DNA from: Promethearchaeota archaeon
GTDB taxonomy: Archaea > Asgardarchaeota > Lokiarchaeia > Sigyniarchaeales > SOKP01
Length of the DNA stretch: 36,401 nucleotides
Assembly: GCA_018238625.1 (NCBI GenBank)
Contig: JABCSY010000036.1
Coordinates: forward strand, 1-36,401
Direction: 5' to 3'
How positions within the stretch are numbered: position 1 is the first letter of the stretch; every line of letters begins with the position of its first letter. The notes under the pieces are model-generated. The model did not search any database and was not told where the DNA came from. It saw nothing but the letters and a program-made list of their open reading frames with translations. This document shows positions 24,081 to 31,856 of the stretch, one piece after another. The translations under genes and the position numbers were made by a program.

Positions 24081-24995
24081 ATGTCAACAAACGTATCTAA
24101 TAGATGTCCTAGATGTGGCAACTATAATCGAATCGACTCTTTCACATGTGCTTTTTGTGGTAAACGACTTAGAAGTGAAAGGATAGAAAAATTTTCTATA
24201 TTTAAACGTATAGAAGATGAATTCATTTCTCCTGCCCCGTGGTATGTTACAATACTTTGGTTGTTTACTAAGCCAAATATAGCTTTTTGGAACATAAACC
24301 ATAAGAGGAAAAAAGCTCCAGGATATTTAATTTTATTATTTAATTCACTCATTTATGGACTTATGGGTTTAGCCTTTTTTTCACACATTAATATTCAAGC
24401 GATCCCGCCTTTTAGCCTTGGTGGCTTTATTATGGATTTAGCCGCTTTTATCGCCTTTTTTGCCTTTGGCTTTATGTTTTATTTTATTTTTGGGCTAATA
24501 TTGATATGGTTTTTTACTAAAGGGGCAAATGTTGCCGTCGATTTTTCAGAAAGGTTAGAAGTGCGTTTTGGAAAAAAGAAAGAAGGAAAAGAAAAATACA
24601 GCCAAGCTGAGATGAGTCCTTTCAGCATCTATAAAGGAGGAACTTTGCACCAACAACAAGCGTCAAAATTTAAAATGATGTTGTGTGCGTTTGCACCCTA
24701 TATATTAATAAATGGTATTGAGATTTTAATAATCTTAATTGGTATCCCAAATATTACTATTCCTAATCTTTTATTTGATCCCAATTTACTCAATCCTATG
24801 TTTGCGTCCCCAATTTGGACGGTGCTTCATCTTATTGACGCTTTAACGATTGCCGTTTGGGTTCCTATATTAATTACCCTTGCTATTAGAGAATTATCCA
24901 ACTCATCCACTTTTCGCGTGTTCATCTCGTCATTAATAATAGGGATATTAGTAGCTGTATTTTATTATTTCTTACGCCCTACATTTATAATATAG
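24081..24995 (+). CDS. Zinc-ribbon membrane protein, Yip1-like
   Basis: 304 residues. An N-terminal zinc ribbon (C9/C12 and C23/C26) is followed by a short linker, then about five hydrophobic helices. The PxxAFWNI motif near residue 70 and the membrane layout (first pair, long loop with KGGTLHQQQASKFKMMLCAFAPYILING, then a final trio) are Yip1-family-like. In eukaryotes Yip1 proteins act in vesicle traffic with Rab GTPases; in prokaryotes their role is unknown. Preceded by an AT-rich 160-base region with a possible TATA box. Family call is by pattern. Confidence 0.65.
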   Translation: MSTNVSNRCPRCGNYNRIDSFTCAFCGKRLRSERIEKFSIFKRIEDEFISPAPWYVTILWLFTKPNIAFWNINHKRKKAPGYLILLFNSLIYGLMGLAFFSHINIQAIPPFSLGGFIMDLAAFIAFFAFGFMFYFIFGLILIWFFTKGANVAVDFSERLEVRFGKKKEGKEKYSQAEMSPFSIYKGGTLHQQQASKFKMMLCAFAPYILINGIEILIILIGIPNITIPNLLFDPNLLNPMFASPIWTVLHLIDALTIAVWVPILITLAIRELSNSSTFRVFISSLIIGILVAVFYYFLRPTFII

Positions 24996-25019
24996 CATTA
25001 CAATACTAACCTTTGAGAA

Positions 25020-25646
25020 ATGACAAATCGTAAAAAAAACTCCATTGTAATTAAATCTGAGCTTGAATCTGAAATATTTGCAACAGTAAATACAATACTT
25101 AATTTAAATCAAAAATATCAAAAAGGTATTTTAAAAGAAATATTTTTCCAAAGATCGATCAAGAGCGCTACGAACGATTTATTGGAGCTTAACTTATCGC
25201 TAAATAAGCATAATATAGTCCTTTCAAAAACATTGAATCACATGAATTTTACTGACGATTATTATAAGGCTATTGACATTATCAACAAAATGTCTTCTCT
25301 TAGCTTTTCTAATAGTCAATTCTCGGAAACAATTAGTTCTTCTATTCTTGAAATTCCAGGGATCAGTTCGGAAATTACAGCTTCTTTTATAACGCTAATA
25401 GACGCGCTAAAATTAGATGGTTTTGATAATACCGAACTAATTTTTGGACTTTTTAAAGATTTGAAGAAAAATTTTGATAGGTTTCCCGGTTTAGAATTAG
25501 ACAAGATAAAATTAGAAAAAATCTTCGAAGAAGTCTTACAAAACGAAGAAAAAATTGTTAATAACAAAAATTATAGAGATTCCCTAGCAGATGATTTGTA
25601 TGCTGTGTTTAATTTTTTTCAAAAAAAATTGAATCTTGGGAAGTAG
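25020..25646 (+). CDS. Hypothetical helical protein, 208 residues
   Basis: No family recognised. All-helical prediction, Lys/Glu/Asn-rich, no Cys, no membrane helix. Starts 24 bases after the Yip1-like gene stop, on the same strand, so the two may be co-expressed. The segment EIPGISSEITASFITLIDALKLDGFDN separates an N-terminal from a C-terminal helical half. Function unknown. Confidence 0.55.
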   Translation: MTNRKKNSIVIKSELESEIFATVNTILNLNQKYQKGILKEIFFQRSIKSATNDLLELNLSLNKHNIVLSKTLNHMNFTDDYYKAIDIINKMSSLSFSNSQFSETISSSILEIPGISSEITASFITLIDALKLDGFDNTELIFGLFKDLKKNFDRFPGLELDKIKLEKIFEEVLQNEEKIVNNKNYRDSLADDLYAVFNFFQKKLNLGK

Positions 25647-25739
25647 CTAAAATAATAAAATTAATTAACTTTTCATGCTTTAAAACCATATCAATAAACA
25701 CTTCAAATTGAATAAATTGAAAAATTAAAGGTAATCTTC

Positions 25740-26015
25740 TTGCCAAGACCGGGTTTAAGATCTAAGGCTCAAAAACGAAAAAAGCTGAAAACTCCTGGAA
25801 ATCAGAGTGTTTCTCATTATTGGAGAAAAAAACCTAGTAAAGCTCAATGTGCTATTTGCAAAAAATCGCTTCAAGCTATACCAAGATTAAGACCAGCGAA
25901 AATGAAAAAAACAAGTAGGGTTTCCAGAAGAGCAAATCGACCAGAAAGCGGAAGGTACTGTGCTAAATGTTTGCAAACCTTATTAAAAGAATCTGTGTGG
26001 CAATCAGAAGCTTAA
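25740..26015 (+). CDS. rpl34e: Ribosomal protein eL34
   Basis: 91 residues, archaeal/eukaryotic large-subunit protein with a zinc ribbon (CAIC and CAKC). Starts PRPGLRSKAQKRKKLKTPG after the initiator, which is a TTG at 25740 preceded by AAAGGTAAT. The conserved protein starts right there and no ATG is available. Part of the usual archaeal eL34-cmk-eL14 group, here cut off from uL15/secY. Confidence 0.94.
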   Translation: MPRPGLRSKAQKRKKLKTPGNQSVSHYWRKKPSKAQCAICKKSLQAIPRLRPAKMKKTSRVSRRANRPESGRYCAKCLQTLLKESVWQSEA

Positions 26016-26099
26016 TCCGATCTTGGAATTTCAAAAATATTAAATAATTTCTGGTTTTAATTTCTTTTATACCTAAATTCAATTTTGAGAAATGAAAAA

Positions 26100-26636
26100 A
26101 TGATAATTACGATATCTGGGCTTCATGGAACAGGAAAGAGCGAGATTGCTAAATTAATAGCAGATCGCCTTGGAATTCTCTATTATTCAACGGGACAAAT
26201 GTTTCGAGATCTTGCAAAAGAAAAAAACATGACTTTAGAAGAATATACGAATTATGTTGAACATCATCCTGATATTGACAAAGAATTGGATAATAAAGTT
26301 GTTAACATAGCAAAGAAAGGTAATATTATTATTGATAGCCAATTAAGCGGATATATTCTCAAATCCATAGCAGATTTTAGAATACACTTAACTTGTCCAT
26401 TAGAATTACGTGTTAAAAGGATGTCAGAGAGAGACAAAACATCATTGGAAAAAAAACTAAAAGAAACAACTTTAAGGGAAAAATCTGAATTGGAACGCTT
26501 CAAAAAACTCTACAACATTGATATAAGCGATAAAAATTTGATTATCGAAATTTTTGATTTAGTTATTAACACAGAAAATTTATCTATTGAAGAAGTCTTA
26601 GATAAAATCCTGTCTGAGATAAAAAATCTTTATTAA
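26100..26636 (+). CDS. cmk: Cytidylate kinase (archaeal type)
   Basis: Phosphorylates CMP/dCMP with ATP. 178 residues from ATG 26100 (a TTG 26085 start would add five residues). P-loop GLHGTGKS at residues 7-14, YYSTGQMFRDLAKE as the NMP-binding region, and IDSQLSGYI. The lid region has RMSERDKTSLEKKLKETTLREKSE, with arginines for phosphate contact. Position between eL34 and eL14 is the standard archaeal arrangement and supports cmk over adk. Confidence 0.92.
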   Translation: MIITISGLHGTGKSEIAKLIADRLGILYYSTGQMFRDLAKEKNMTLEEYTNYVEHHPDIDKELDNKVVNIAKKGNIIIDSQLSGYILKSIADFRIHLTCPLELRVKRMSERDKTSLEKKLKETTLREKSELERFKKLYNIDISDKNLIIEIFDLVINTENLSIEEVLDKILSEIKNLY

Positions 26637-26772
26637 ACTTTTTCTACTACAAAATCATAAAAAATTTATAATTGAAATTATTCCTTAATTTACGATAGAT
26701 CGTTTATCTTTTCTGAAAATTAAAAAATTCAGTAATGATAAATTTATTTAAATTAATTTGGTGACGAATTAA

Positions 26773-27045
26773 ATGAGTGTATATGACATAGGACGCGTTT
26801 GCGTTAAAACTATGGGAAGGGAAGCGGGAAAATATTGCGTTGTCGTCGATATCATCGATAAGAATTATATTCTAGTTGATGGTTTGGGAATTCGCCGAAG
26901 AAGGGTTAATTACAGGCATATTGAACCGATAGCAGACACGATTGAAATCAAAAAAGGTGCTTCACATGAGAATGTCGAAACTGCTATTAAAAAAGCAAAA
27001 TTAGAAAAAAAAATGAAAGAAACCGTTTCCATTCCTACAAAATAA
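26773..27045 (+). CDS. rpl14e: Ribosomal protein eL14
   Basis: 90 residues, KOW/SH3-like large-subunit protein. Starts VYDIGRVCVKTMGREAGKYC, followed by VDIIDKNYILVDGLGIRRRRVNYRHIEPI, matching archaeal L14e. Ends in a charged helix. GGTGACGAATTAA precedes the ATG. After eL34 and cmk; tRNA-Ser begins 72 bases downstream with its own TATA box. Confidence 0.93.
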   Translation: MSVYDIGRVCVKTMGREAGKYCVVVDIIDKNYILVDGLGIRRRRVNYRHIEPIADTIEIKKGASHENVETAIKKAKLEKKMKETVSIPTK

Positions 27046-27064
27046 TTAATTAACTTCTAAAAAT

Positions 27065-27074
27065 CTATAAATAT
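27065..27074 (+). promoter_or_regulatory. TATA box upstream of tRNA-Ser
   Basis: CTATAAATAT lies 44-53 bases before the tRNA 5' end. With the usual archaeal spacing, transcription would begin near 27095, leaving a short 5' leader for RNase P removal. Confidence 0.55.
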
Positions 27075-27079
27075 TGCTG

Positions 27080-27117
27080 AGCGCCGCCATTGTGCGTCGT
27101 AAGCGCTAATTTTTTTT
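27080..27117 (+). terminator. Hairpin plus T8 directly before tRNA-Ser
   Basis: AGCGC (27080-27084) pairs with GCGCT (27103-27107) around an 18-base, GC-rich loop, followed by AA and eight T (27110-27117) that end at the tRNA's first base. It may end the eL34-cmk-eL14 transcript; other roles are possible. Confidence 0.35.
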
Positions 27118-27220
27118 GCAGACATTGCCTAGCCTGGTACGGCGCCGGCTTGGAGCGTAAAAACTGTCCCAGAAAGCCGGTGTGTGAAAGCATCCGAGGG
27201 TTCGAATCCCTCTGTCTGCG
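27118..27220 (+). tRNA. tRNA-Ser (anticodon GGA) with a 19-nt intron
   Basis: Acceptor GCAGACA/TGTCTGC with discriminator G73 (27220), as expected for serine. D arm GCCTAGCCTGGTACGGC, anticodon stem CCGGC/GCCGG, T arm GAGGG-TTCGAAT-CCCTC. The variable region is 15 bases (27181-27195) with a possible GTG/CAT stem, so a class II tRNA with a short arm. After removal of 27156-27174 the anticodon loop is TTGGAGA, anticodon GGA at 27152-27154. Mature length 84. CCA is not encoded. Confidence 0.92.
27156..27174 (+). other. tRNA-Ser intron (19 nt, position 37/38)
   Basis: Canonical-site BHB: outer helix CCGGC/GCCGG, central helix TTGG/CCAG (one T-G), bulges AGC (27154-27156) and AAA (27173-27175). 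Cuts give TTGGAG joined to A. The inner part is just a 12-base loop with almost no helix, so the intron is near the minimum size. Confidence 0.9.
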
Positions 27221-27277
27221 CTTTATTACTTATAGAAATAAGAAAAGTTATAGAATCAAAAAAACTCTTTTATTAAT

Positions 27278-27952
27278 TTAAACTTTAGGAAATTCCAAAG
27301 ATTTAGCTTTGCCACCACCCATCATCTGCTCCATCCCTCCCGAAGCTTGTGTTTGTAATTTAAAAACTCTTTGAATAAGCGTGCTCACACCAAAACTACA
27401 TAGAAAATACCAAGCAGTAAAATTTATCCATCCTGCTTCTAATCCAAGTGTTCTGGCAGCACCGTAAACAAGAGCGGTCCAAGGATATATTGTGCCACCT
27501 GTAAACCCCGCCATCATGTTGCCTATGTATAATACATCGTTAGCATTCATTGGAGACAACGCAACGGGGTTATTTTCGAAAACTCCTCTTACTACTGTAA
27601 ATAAGATTATCATTGGAAGGAATGTTATGCAACTGGGCAACATACGCCTTAAAGCCATTTTTTGCTGTGATTGTTTTAACATCGAATCCAATCTTTCCCA
27701 CCTCTTTCTTAACTTGTTATATTTTTCTGGGTCCGTTTCAGCTAATTCAATGATTTTTGCTTTTTCTTCGTCGTGAGCCTTTGATATAACTTGTTTTCTA
27801 TTAATTTCATCAGTATCAATTAACCATTTAGTTAGTCCAGTACTAATTATTGCCGATATGGAAGCCATTAATAGTATAAAAATCATGGCCCCCGGCGGGT
27901 AGCTAATCCAATCTAAAAAAGCATTTGATTCTTGTAATAATAAGAAAAGCAT
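27278..27952 (-). CDS. EMC3/TMCO1-like membrane insertase (DUF106)
   Basis: 224 residues, Oxa1-superfamily protein of the archaeal DUF106 group, related to eukaryotic EMC3 and TMCO1, which insert membrane proteins. Seen: an N-terminal TM helix (IFILLMASISAIISTGLTKWL), a cytoplasmic coiled coil (HDEEKAKIIELAETDPEKYNKLRKRWERLDSM), then a three-helix core and a Gln/Gly/Met-rich tail (GGMEQMMGGG). Follows secY on the same strand, fitting a shared role in membrane protein biogenesis. In other archaea it also lies next to secY. Confidence 0.9.
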   Translation of the reverse strand: MLFLLLQESNAFLDWISYPPGAMIFILLMASISAIISTGLTKWLIDTDEINRKQVISKAHDEEKAKIIELAETDPEKYNKLRKRWERLDSMLKQSQQKMALRRMLPSCITFLPMIILFTVVRGVFENNPVALSPMNANDVLYIGNMMAGFTGGTIYPWTALVYGAARTLGLEAGWINFTAWYFLCSFGVSTLIQRVFKLQTQASGGMEQMMGGGKAKSLEFPKV

Positions 27953-28049
27953 AGTTATATTGAATTAATCTTAATAATTTTTTAAACTTTTCAGATTAAA
28001 ATTTTTTATTAGAAAAATGTGCTACCATTTCTTTAGGACATGATTCTCT

Positions 28050-29504
28050 TTAATCCATACCTAAGAAAGATCGCATACCCGGATATTGCTGTGCTGCCAT
28101 TTCCTTAGCGATAGACTCGCTATATTGATGAACAATTCCTATTGCTATCAAAAGCCCCGTACCTGAAGTCAACGCACCCAGTGAATCTGCGAAGAAACTC
28201 ATTACTGCGATTATAATTCCGTTTAAAATGATTAAAGTAGGAATATACCGCTTTAATATTCTCTCAATAATTTTATCTGAACTACGAAATCCTGGAATCT
28301 GCATCCCAGAATCTATTATTTGCTGAGCTATATCGCGCGGGGCGAGCCCTGAGACGTCGACCCAGACACGGCCGAGCATGATACACAGAAATATAAAAAT
28401 TATTAGATATATTATTGCTCTGATTGGGTCTGCTACCAACTGCTCCAATCCTTGAGGGGGTGTAAGGTAATAAAGTAAACAAAATGGTTTTGGGACTAAA
28501 TAATCACCACCTCCCCCCGTTGAAACGGGGTCGAATTGCCCTATTAAATTAATTAGAACATCATATCCTTGACCTCTAAAACCAGAATTAGGTCCAGCAA
28601 TCATTTGTCCAAAAAATAGAAAATTGGCGTATAGCGCGTTAACTAAAATAACTGGGATATTTGAAACATACAGTAGCTTCATCGGATATTTTCCCTTAAA
28701 TCCTCTATATCCCTTATAGGCTAACGGGATTTCGACTCTAGTAGACTCGAACCAAATGACTATTAGAAATATGCCTAAAGTCGTAATGCCTCCAAAAAGA
28801 GAAGGTAATGCGTCCTGTCTCCAAAATAATGAAGCTGTATCTATATTAGGGTTCGTTAAAGATTGAAAGAAAGCAACAACGATTCCTCTTGCACCTACAT
28901 CAGTACCTACTTCGACAAAACTAAATAAATTCCAAAATATTTGTCCCGCAACACCAGCAGCAATAAATAAGGATATTCCGCTTCCAATTCCCCAACCTTT
29001 TTGTAGTAATTCATCGAGCAAGATAATGACAACTCCAGAAAAAAGTAATTGCAAAAATATAAATGTTCCACTTTGAATGTTAAGAGATCCAAAAGCACCT
29101 CCGGCTATATACGCTATGATATTGAACACAGTCAAAAACATTGCGAATACTTTTTGAGAACCGCTAAACATAGCCCTATCGTATGGATCGCTCATATCAA
29201 CTTTTATGATTTTGGAACCTAAAAGCAATTGCATTATTAGTCCTGCAGTTACTATTGGCCCTATACCTAATTCTGTAAGCGTACCTTTCTGACTTGCTAA
29301 AATAACTCTTAACCAATAATAATAATCTGTGGTGGCGGTAGTGGTTACGCCATAAAGCGGAGTATTTGACATTATTAAATAGATTATTAGTGCGAGCCCT
29401 GTCCACATTAACTTTTCTTTAAAACTTACTTCTCTCTGGGGTTGTTTAAGTTCAGGCATTACCCGTACAAAAGGGGAGAAGAATCTGAGGAATTTACCAG
29501 TCAT
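28050..29504 (-). CDS. secY: Protein translocase subunit SecY
   Basis: Pore-forming subunit of the Sec translocon, 484 residues, ten TM helices. Seen: GIGPIVTAGLIMQLLLGSKII (TM2), GSGISLFIAAGVAGQIFW (TM4-5 region), the PVILVNALYANFLFF segment and C-terminal TGTGLLIAIGIVHQYSESIAKE. Archaeal-type N-terminus (RFFSPFVRVMPELKQP). Normally secY follows uL15 directly; here it is inverted, about 21 kb away, between DUF106 and P1. adk, often next to it, is not in this window. Confidence 0.96.
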   Translation of the reverse strand: MTGKFLRFFSPFVRVMPELKQPQREVSFKEKLMWTGLALIIYLIMSNTPLYGVTTTATTDYYYWLRVILASQKGTLTELGIGPIVTAGLIMQLLLGSKIIKVDMSDPYDRAMFSGSQKVFAMFLTVFNIIAYIAGGAFGSLNIQSGTFIFLQLLFSGVVIILLDELLQKGWGIGSGISLFIAAGVAGQIFWNLFSFVEVGTDVGARGIVVAFFQSLTNPNIDTASLFWRQDALPSLFGGITTLGIFLIVIWFESTRVEIPLAYKGYRGFKGKYPMKLLYVSNIPVILVNALYANFLFFGQMIAGPNSGFRGQGYDVLINLIGQFDPVSTGGGGDYLVPKPFCLLYYLTPPQGLEQLVADPIRAIIYLIIFIFLCIMLGRVWVDVSGLAPRDIAQQIIDSGMQIPGFRSSDKIIERILKRYIPTLIILNGIIIAVMSFFADSLGALTSGTGLLIAIGIVHQYSESIAKEMAAQQYPGMRSFLGMD

Positions 29505-29559
29505 TTTTTATCAGCACAAAACCTTTAGTGAGTATAATCCTTTTTAGTTAAAATAAAAG

Positions 29560-29575
29560 TTTCTCAATTGAGAAA
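29560..29575. promoter_or_regulatory. 16-bp perfect palindrome upstream of secY
   Basis: TTTCTCAATTGAGAAA reads identically on both strands, 56-71 bases before the secY ATG (minus strand) and next to a TTTTATTTTAAC promoter-like element. A candidate operator for a dimeric regulator. The rest of 29505-29763 is AT-rich with no gene seen. Confidence 0.4.
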
Positions 29576-29763
29576 TGTAACTTAAAAAAAAATGAATTTA
29601 AAAAAAACTTTTTGATTTAATAAGTTCATTTGAGCAGATATTTTGTTTCTTTAAAAATCGAAAACATTATCGTTAAAAATAGTAGAAAAAAATAATTTAA
29701 AAAAATTTTGAATTAATTATTACTTGTACTTTTGCTTTGTTTTGCTAAAGAGTTTTAACTCGA

Positions 29764-30066
29764 TTAAAATAACGAGCCAATTCCCGTAGGTTCTTCCTCA
29801 ACTTCTTCTTCCTTTTCTTTCTTCTTCTTCTTCTTTGGGGCTGCGTCTGCAGACGCTGAAGAAGCAACCGGAGCAGCCATCACTGGAGCCGCAGCGGCAG
29901 AACTGATTATTGATTCAATGTTAGTCTCTTTAAGCCCTGCTACTACTTTTGTAAGTTGAGTTTTGTCAACAGGTACACCTACAGCACTTAAGATTTTTTC
30001 GATGTTTGCTTCTGTAATTTTCTTATTTGCTTTGTTAAGCAATAACGCAGCATATATTGATTCCAT
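29764..30066 (-). CDS. rpl12p: Ribosomal stalk protein P1 (L12 archaeal type)
   Basis: 100 residues. N-terminal dimerisation domain (MESIYAALLLNKANKKITEANIEKIL...), Ala/Pro hinge (AAAAPVMAAPVASSASADAAPKK), acidic/basic region and the conserved C-terminal GIGSLF that contacts GTPase factors. The terminus parallels that of P0 (GIGGLFGN), as usual. Last gene of the uL11-uL1-uL10-P1 operon, 76 bases after uL10. Confidence 0.96.
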   Translation of the reverse strand: MESIYAALLLNKANKKITEANIEKILSAVGVPVDKTQLTKVVAGLKETNIESIISSAAAAPVMAAPVASSASADAAPKKKKKKEKEEEVEEEPTGIGSLF

Positions 30067-30142
30067 ATCGTTTTATACCTCTTTTTTTTTATCCAATTAT
30101 AATTAAAATTTGTGGTTATTTATTTTATTTAAAAAAATTAAT

Positions 30143-31120
30143 TTAATTACCAAATAAGCCTCCAATTCCAACTTCTTCTTCCTCATCTTCTTCAGCTTTT
30201 TCTTTTTTACCTTTTTTTTTGCCTTTTTCTTTCTTGGTTGGAACTTGTAGGTCTTCTCCAAGTACTATAGCCTTGATAGTGCTAGCATTTGATACGGCTT
30301 TTCGGATATATTCGTCCCTCATATCGTCAAAATAAACTGGTAAGTCAAAAAGAATTCCAAGAGCCTCTCGGTGCGCTTTTTGGATTAACGGTTCAATCGT
30401 TTCTTTATCGACAATACCTAACTCTAAAGCCAGGCTTCGTGCGCCGAAGAACGCAGATGCAAGCTCTTGTTGGAATTGTTCCATATCCATATATAGAATT
30501 TCCTCGGGAATGATTTCACCGTCGCTCCACGCGTAATGGATTTTAATAAGCGATTCAATTGGAGCTACACCTAACTTTTTTAAGACTGCTGCCTGTTTTA
30601 CGTTAACGTAATCTCCAACTGAGTGTGTACGCGTATTTTCTCTAACCCAAATCGTATCGTTCTGGATTTTAGTTGGAAGTCGAAGCGTCATGTTCAATTC
30701 ACTGATCACTTGTCCCGTAGGCAATCCTGTGTCCCCCTCAGGAACCCAAATATCTACTGGCGTTATCTCGTTAGGTTTAGCAGAGACCATCCATTCATTG
30801 TCATTAAATATATTCTTTAATTCAAAGATATCTACGTTGGTAAAACATAATGCGGATTGTCCTGGAATTTTTTCGGCGAGTTCATCTAAGTTATCTTTTT
30901 TAGACTCTTGTTTATACTGATCTACGGCTCTTAGTTGCAGCTTCTTTTTTGACATTCTTATCACTGCTTTTCCTCTTAATATTTTTCGCATCTCTTGAAT
31001 TTGCTTGTCGTTTAATCTCGCAACTTCTATTACAGCAACGGTTTTATGGTTTTTAAACAAATCAACTAAATGAACGATTTCATCCAATTTCCATTGATGT
31101 ATTTCTTTTTTTCTGATCAC
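30143..31120 (-). CDS. rpl10: Ribosomal stalk protein uL10 (P0)
   Basis: 325 residues, long archaeal P0 form: rRNA-binding domain (IRKKEIHQWKLDEIVHLVDLF..., IRMSKKKLQLRAVD), the insertion domain (EGDTGLPTGQVISEL), three C-terminal P1-binding helices and the factor-binding acidic tail ending GIGGLFGN. Starts 4 bases after the uL1 stop, so tightly coupled. Confidence 0.96.
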   Translation of the reverse strand: MIRKKEIHQWKLDEIVHLVDLFKNHKTVAVIEVARLNDKQIQEMRKILRGKAVIRMSKKKLQLRAVDQYKQESKKDNLDELAEKIPGQSALCFTNVDIFELKNIFNDNEWMVSAKPNEITPVDIWVPEGDTGLPTGQVISELNMTLRLPTKIQNDTIWVRENTRTHSVGDYVNVKQAAVLKKLGVAPIESLIKIHYAWSDGEIIPEEILYMDMEQFQQELASAFFGARSLALELGIVDKETIEPLIQKAHREALGILFDLPVYFDDMRDEYIRKAVSNASTIKAIVLGEDLQVPTKKEKGKKKGKKEKAEEDEEEEVGIGGLFGN

Positions 31121-31124
31121 TTTT

Positions 31125-31853
31125 TTACACCTCTATACCCTTCAAAAACTGTTCATCAATTTTTATTGGTTGTCCCATTGTAGTTTTTAAAAACATAGAT
31201 TTAATGTTGTTATATTTATGAGGCATCTGATCAGCAACGTACTCAACGATAGCTTTCATGTTTTCAAAGATTTTATCCTTATCCATAGATTTTTTTCCTA
31301 CTTTAACTTGAATAAGTAGTTGTTTCTTTAATTGAATTCGAATTATTTTTAAGTATCTCTCAATTGCCACGTTTAAATCACTCGGATTGGAAATAATACC
31401 ATACCCACTTGGGAAAGGTTTCGGCATTTTACCTAATGGTCCAAGAAATCTCGCTAAATATCGAGCTACATTTGGCATCATTTTGTCTTCTACTACGAAG
31501 AATTTGTACTTCTTTACAAACTTTTTCTTATACTTTTTTTCCTCGTTATTTAGTTTGATTAAACCGTCTTTATCCATCGTTTCAAGTCCAAGATTCTTAG
31601 CTTCGAGAAGTATCTCGTCTGACGCAATTACACAGATATTAGGTCTATCTTCAGTCATTATGTTATTAGGTAGGATTATTTCCTTATCGATCCTCTGCTT
31701 AGGATCCTTGAGGTTAATGTCCTTAAAATTCATAATGAGGTCAATTGACTCGTCAAATTTCCTTACTTTATCTTTAAAGCCTTCCTTTTTAATAACTGAA
31801 TGGTCAATTGCAGCATCTAACGATTTTTTTAATAGTTTATCGTCAACTTTCAT
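31125..31853 (-). CDS. rpl1p: Ribosomal protein uL1
   Basis: L1-stalk protein, 242 residues, somewhat longer than the usual 215-220 because of lysine-rich insertions (NNEEKKYKKKFVKKYK). Seen: FFVVEDKMMPNVARYLARFLGPLGKMPKPFPSGYG, the L1 signature. Archaeal uL1 autoregulates its operon by binding its own mRNA in methanogens; I did not identify such a site here. Starts 3 bases after the uL11 stop. Confidence 0.96.
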   Translation of the reverse strand: MKVDDKLLKKSLDAAIDHSVIKKEGFKDKVRKFDESIDLIMNFKDINLKDPKQRIDKEIILPNNIMTEDRPNICVIASDEILLEAKNLGLETMDKDGLIKLNNEEKKYKKKFVKKYKFFVVEDKMMPNVARYLARFLGPLGKMPKPFPSGYGIISNPSDLNVAIERYLKIIRIQLKKQLLIQVKVGKKSMDKDKIFENMKAIVEYVADQMPHKYNNIKSMFLKTTMGQPIKIDEQFLKGIEV

Positions 31854-31856
31854 TTT

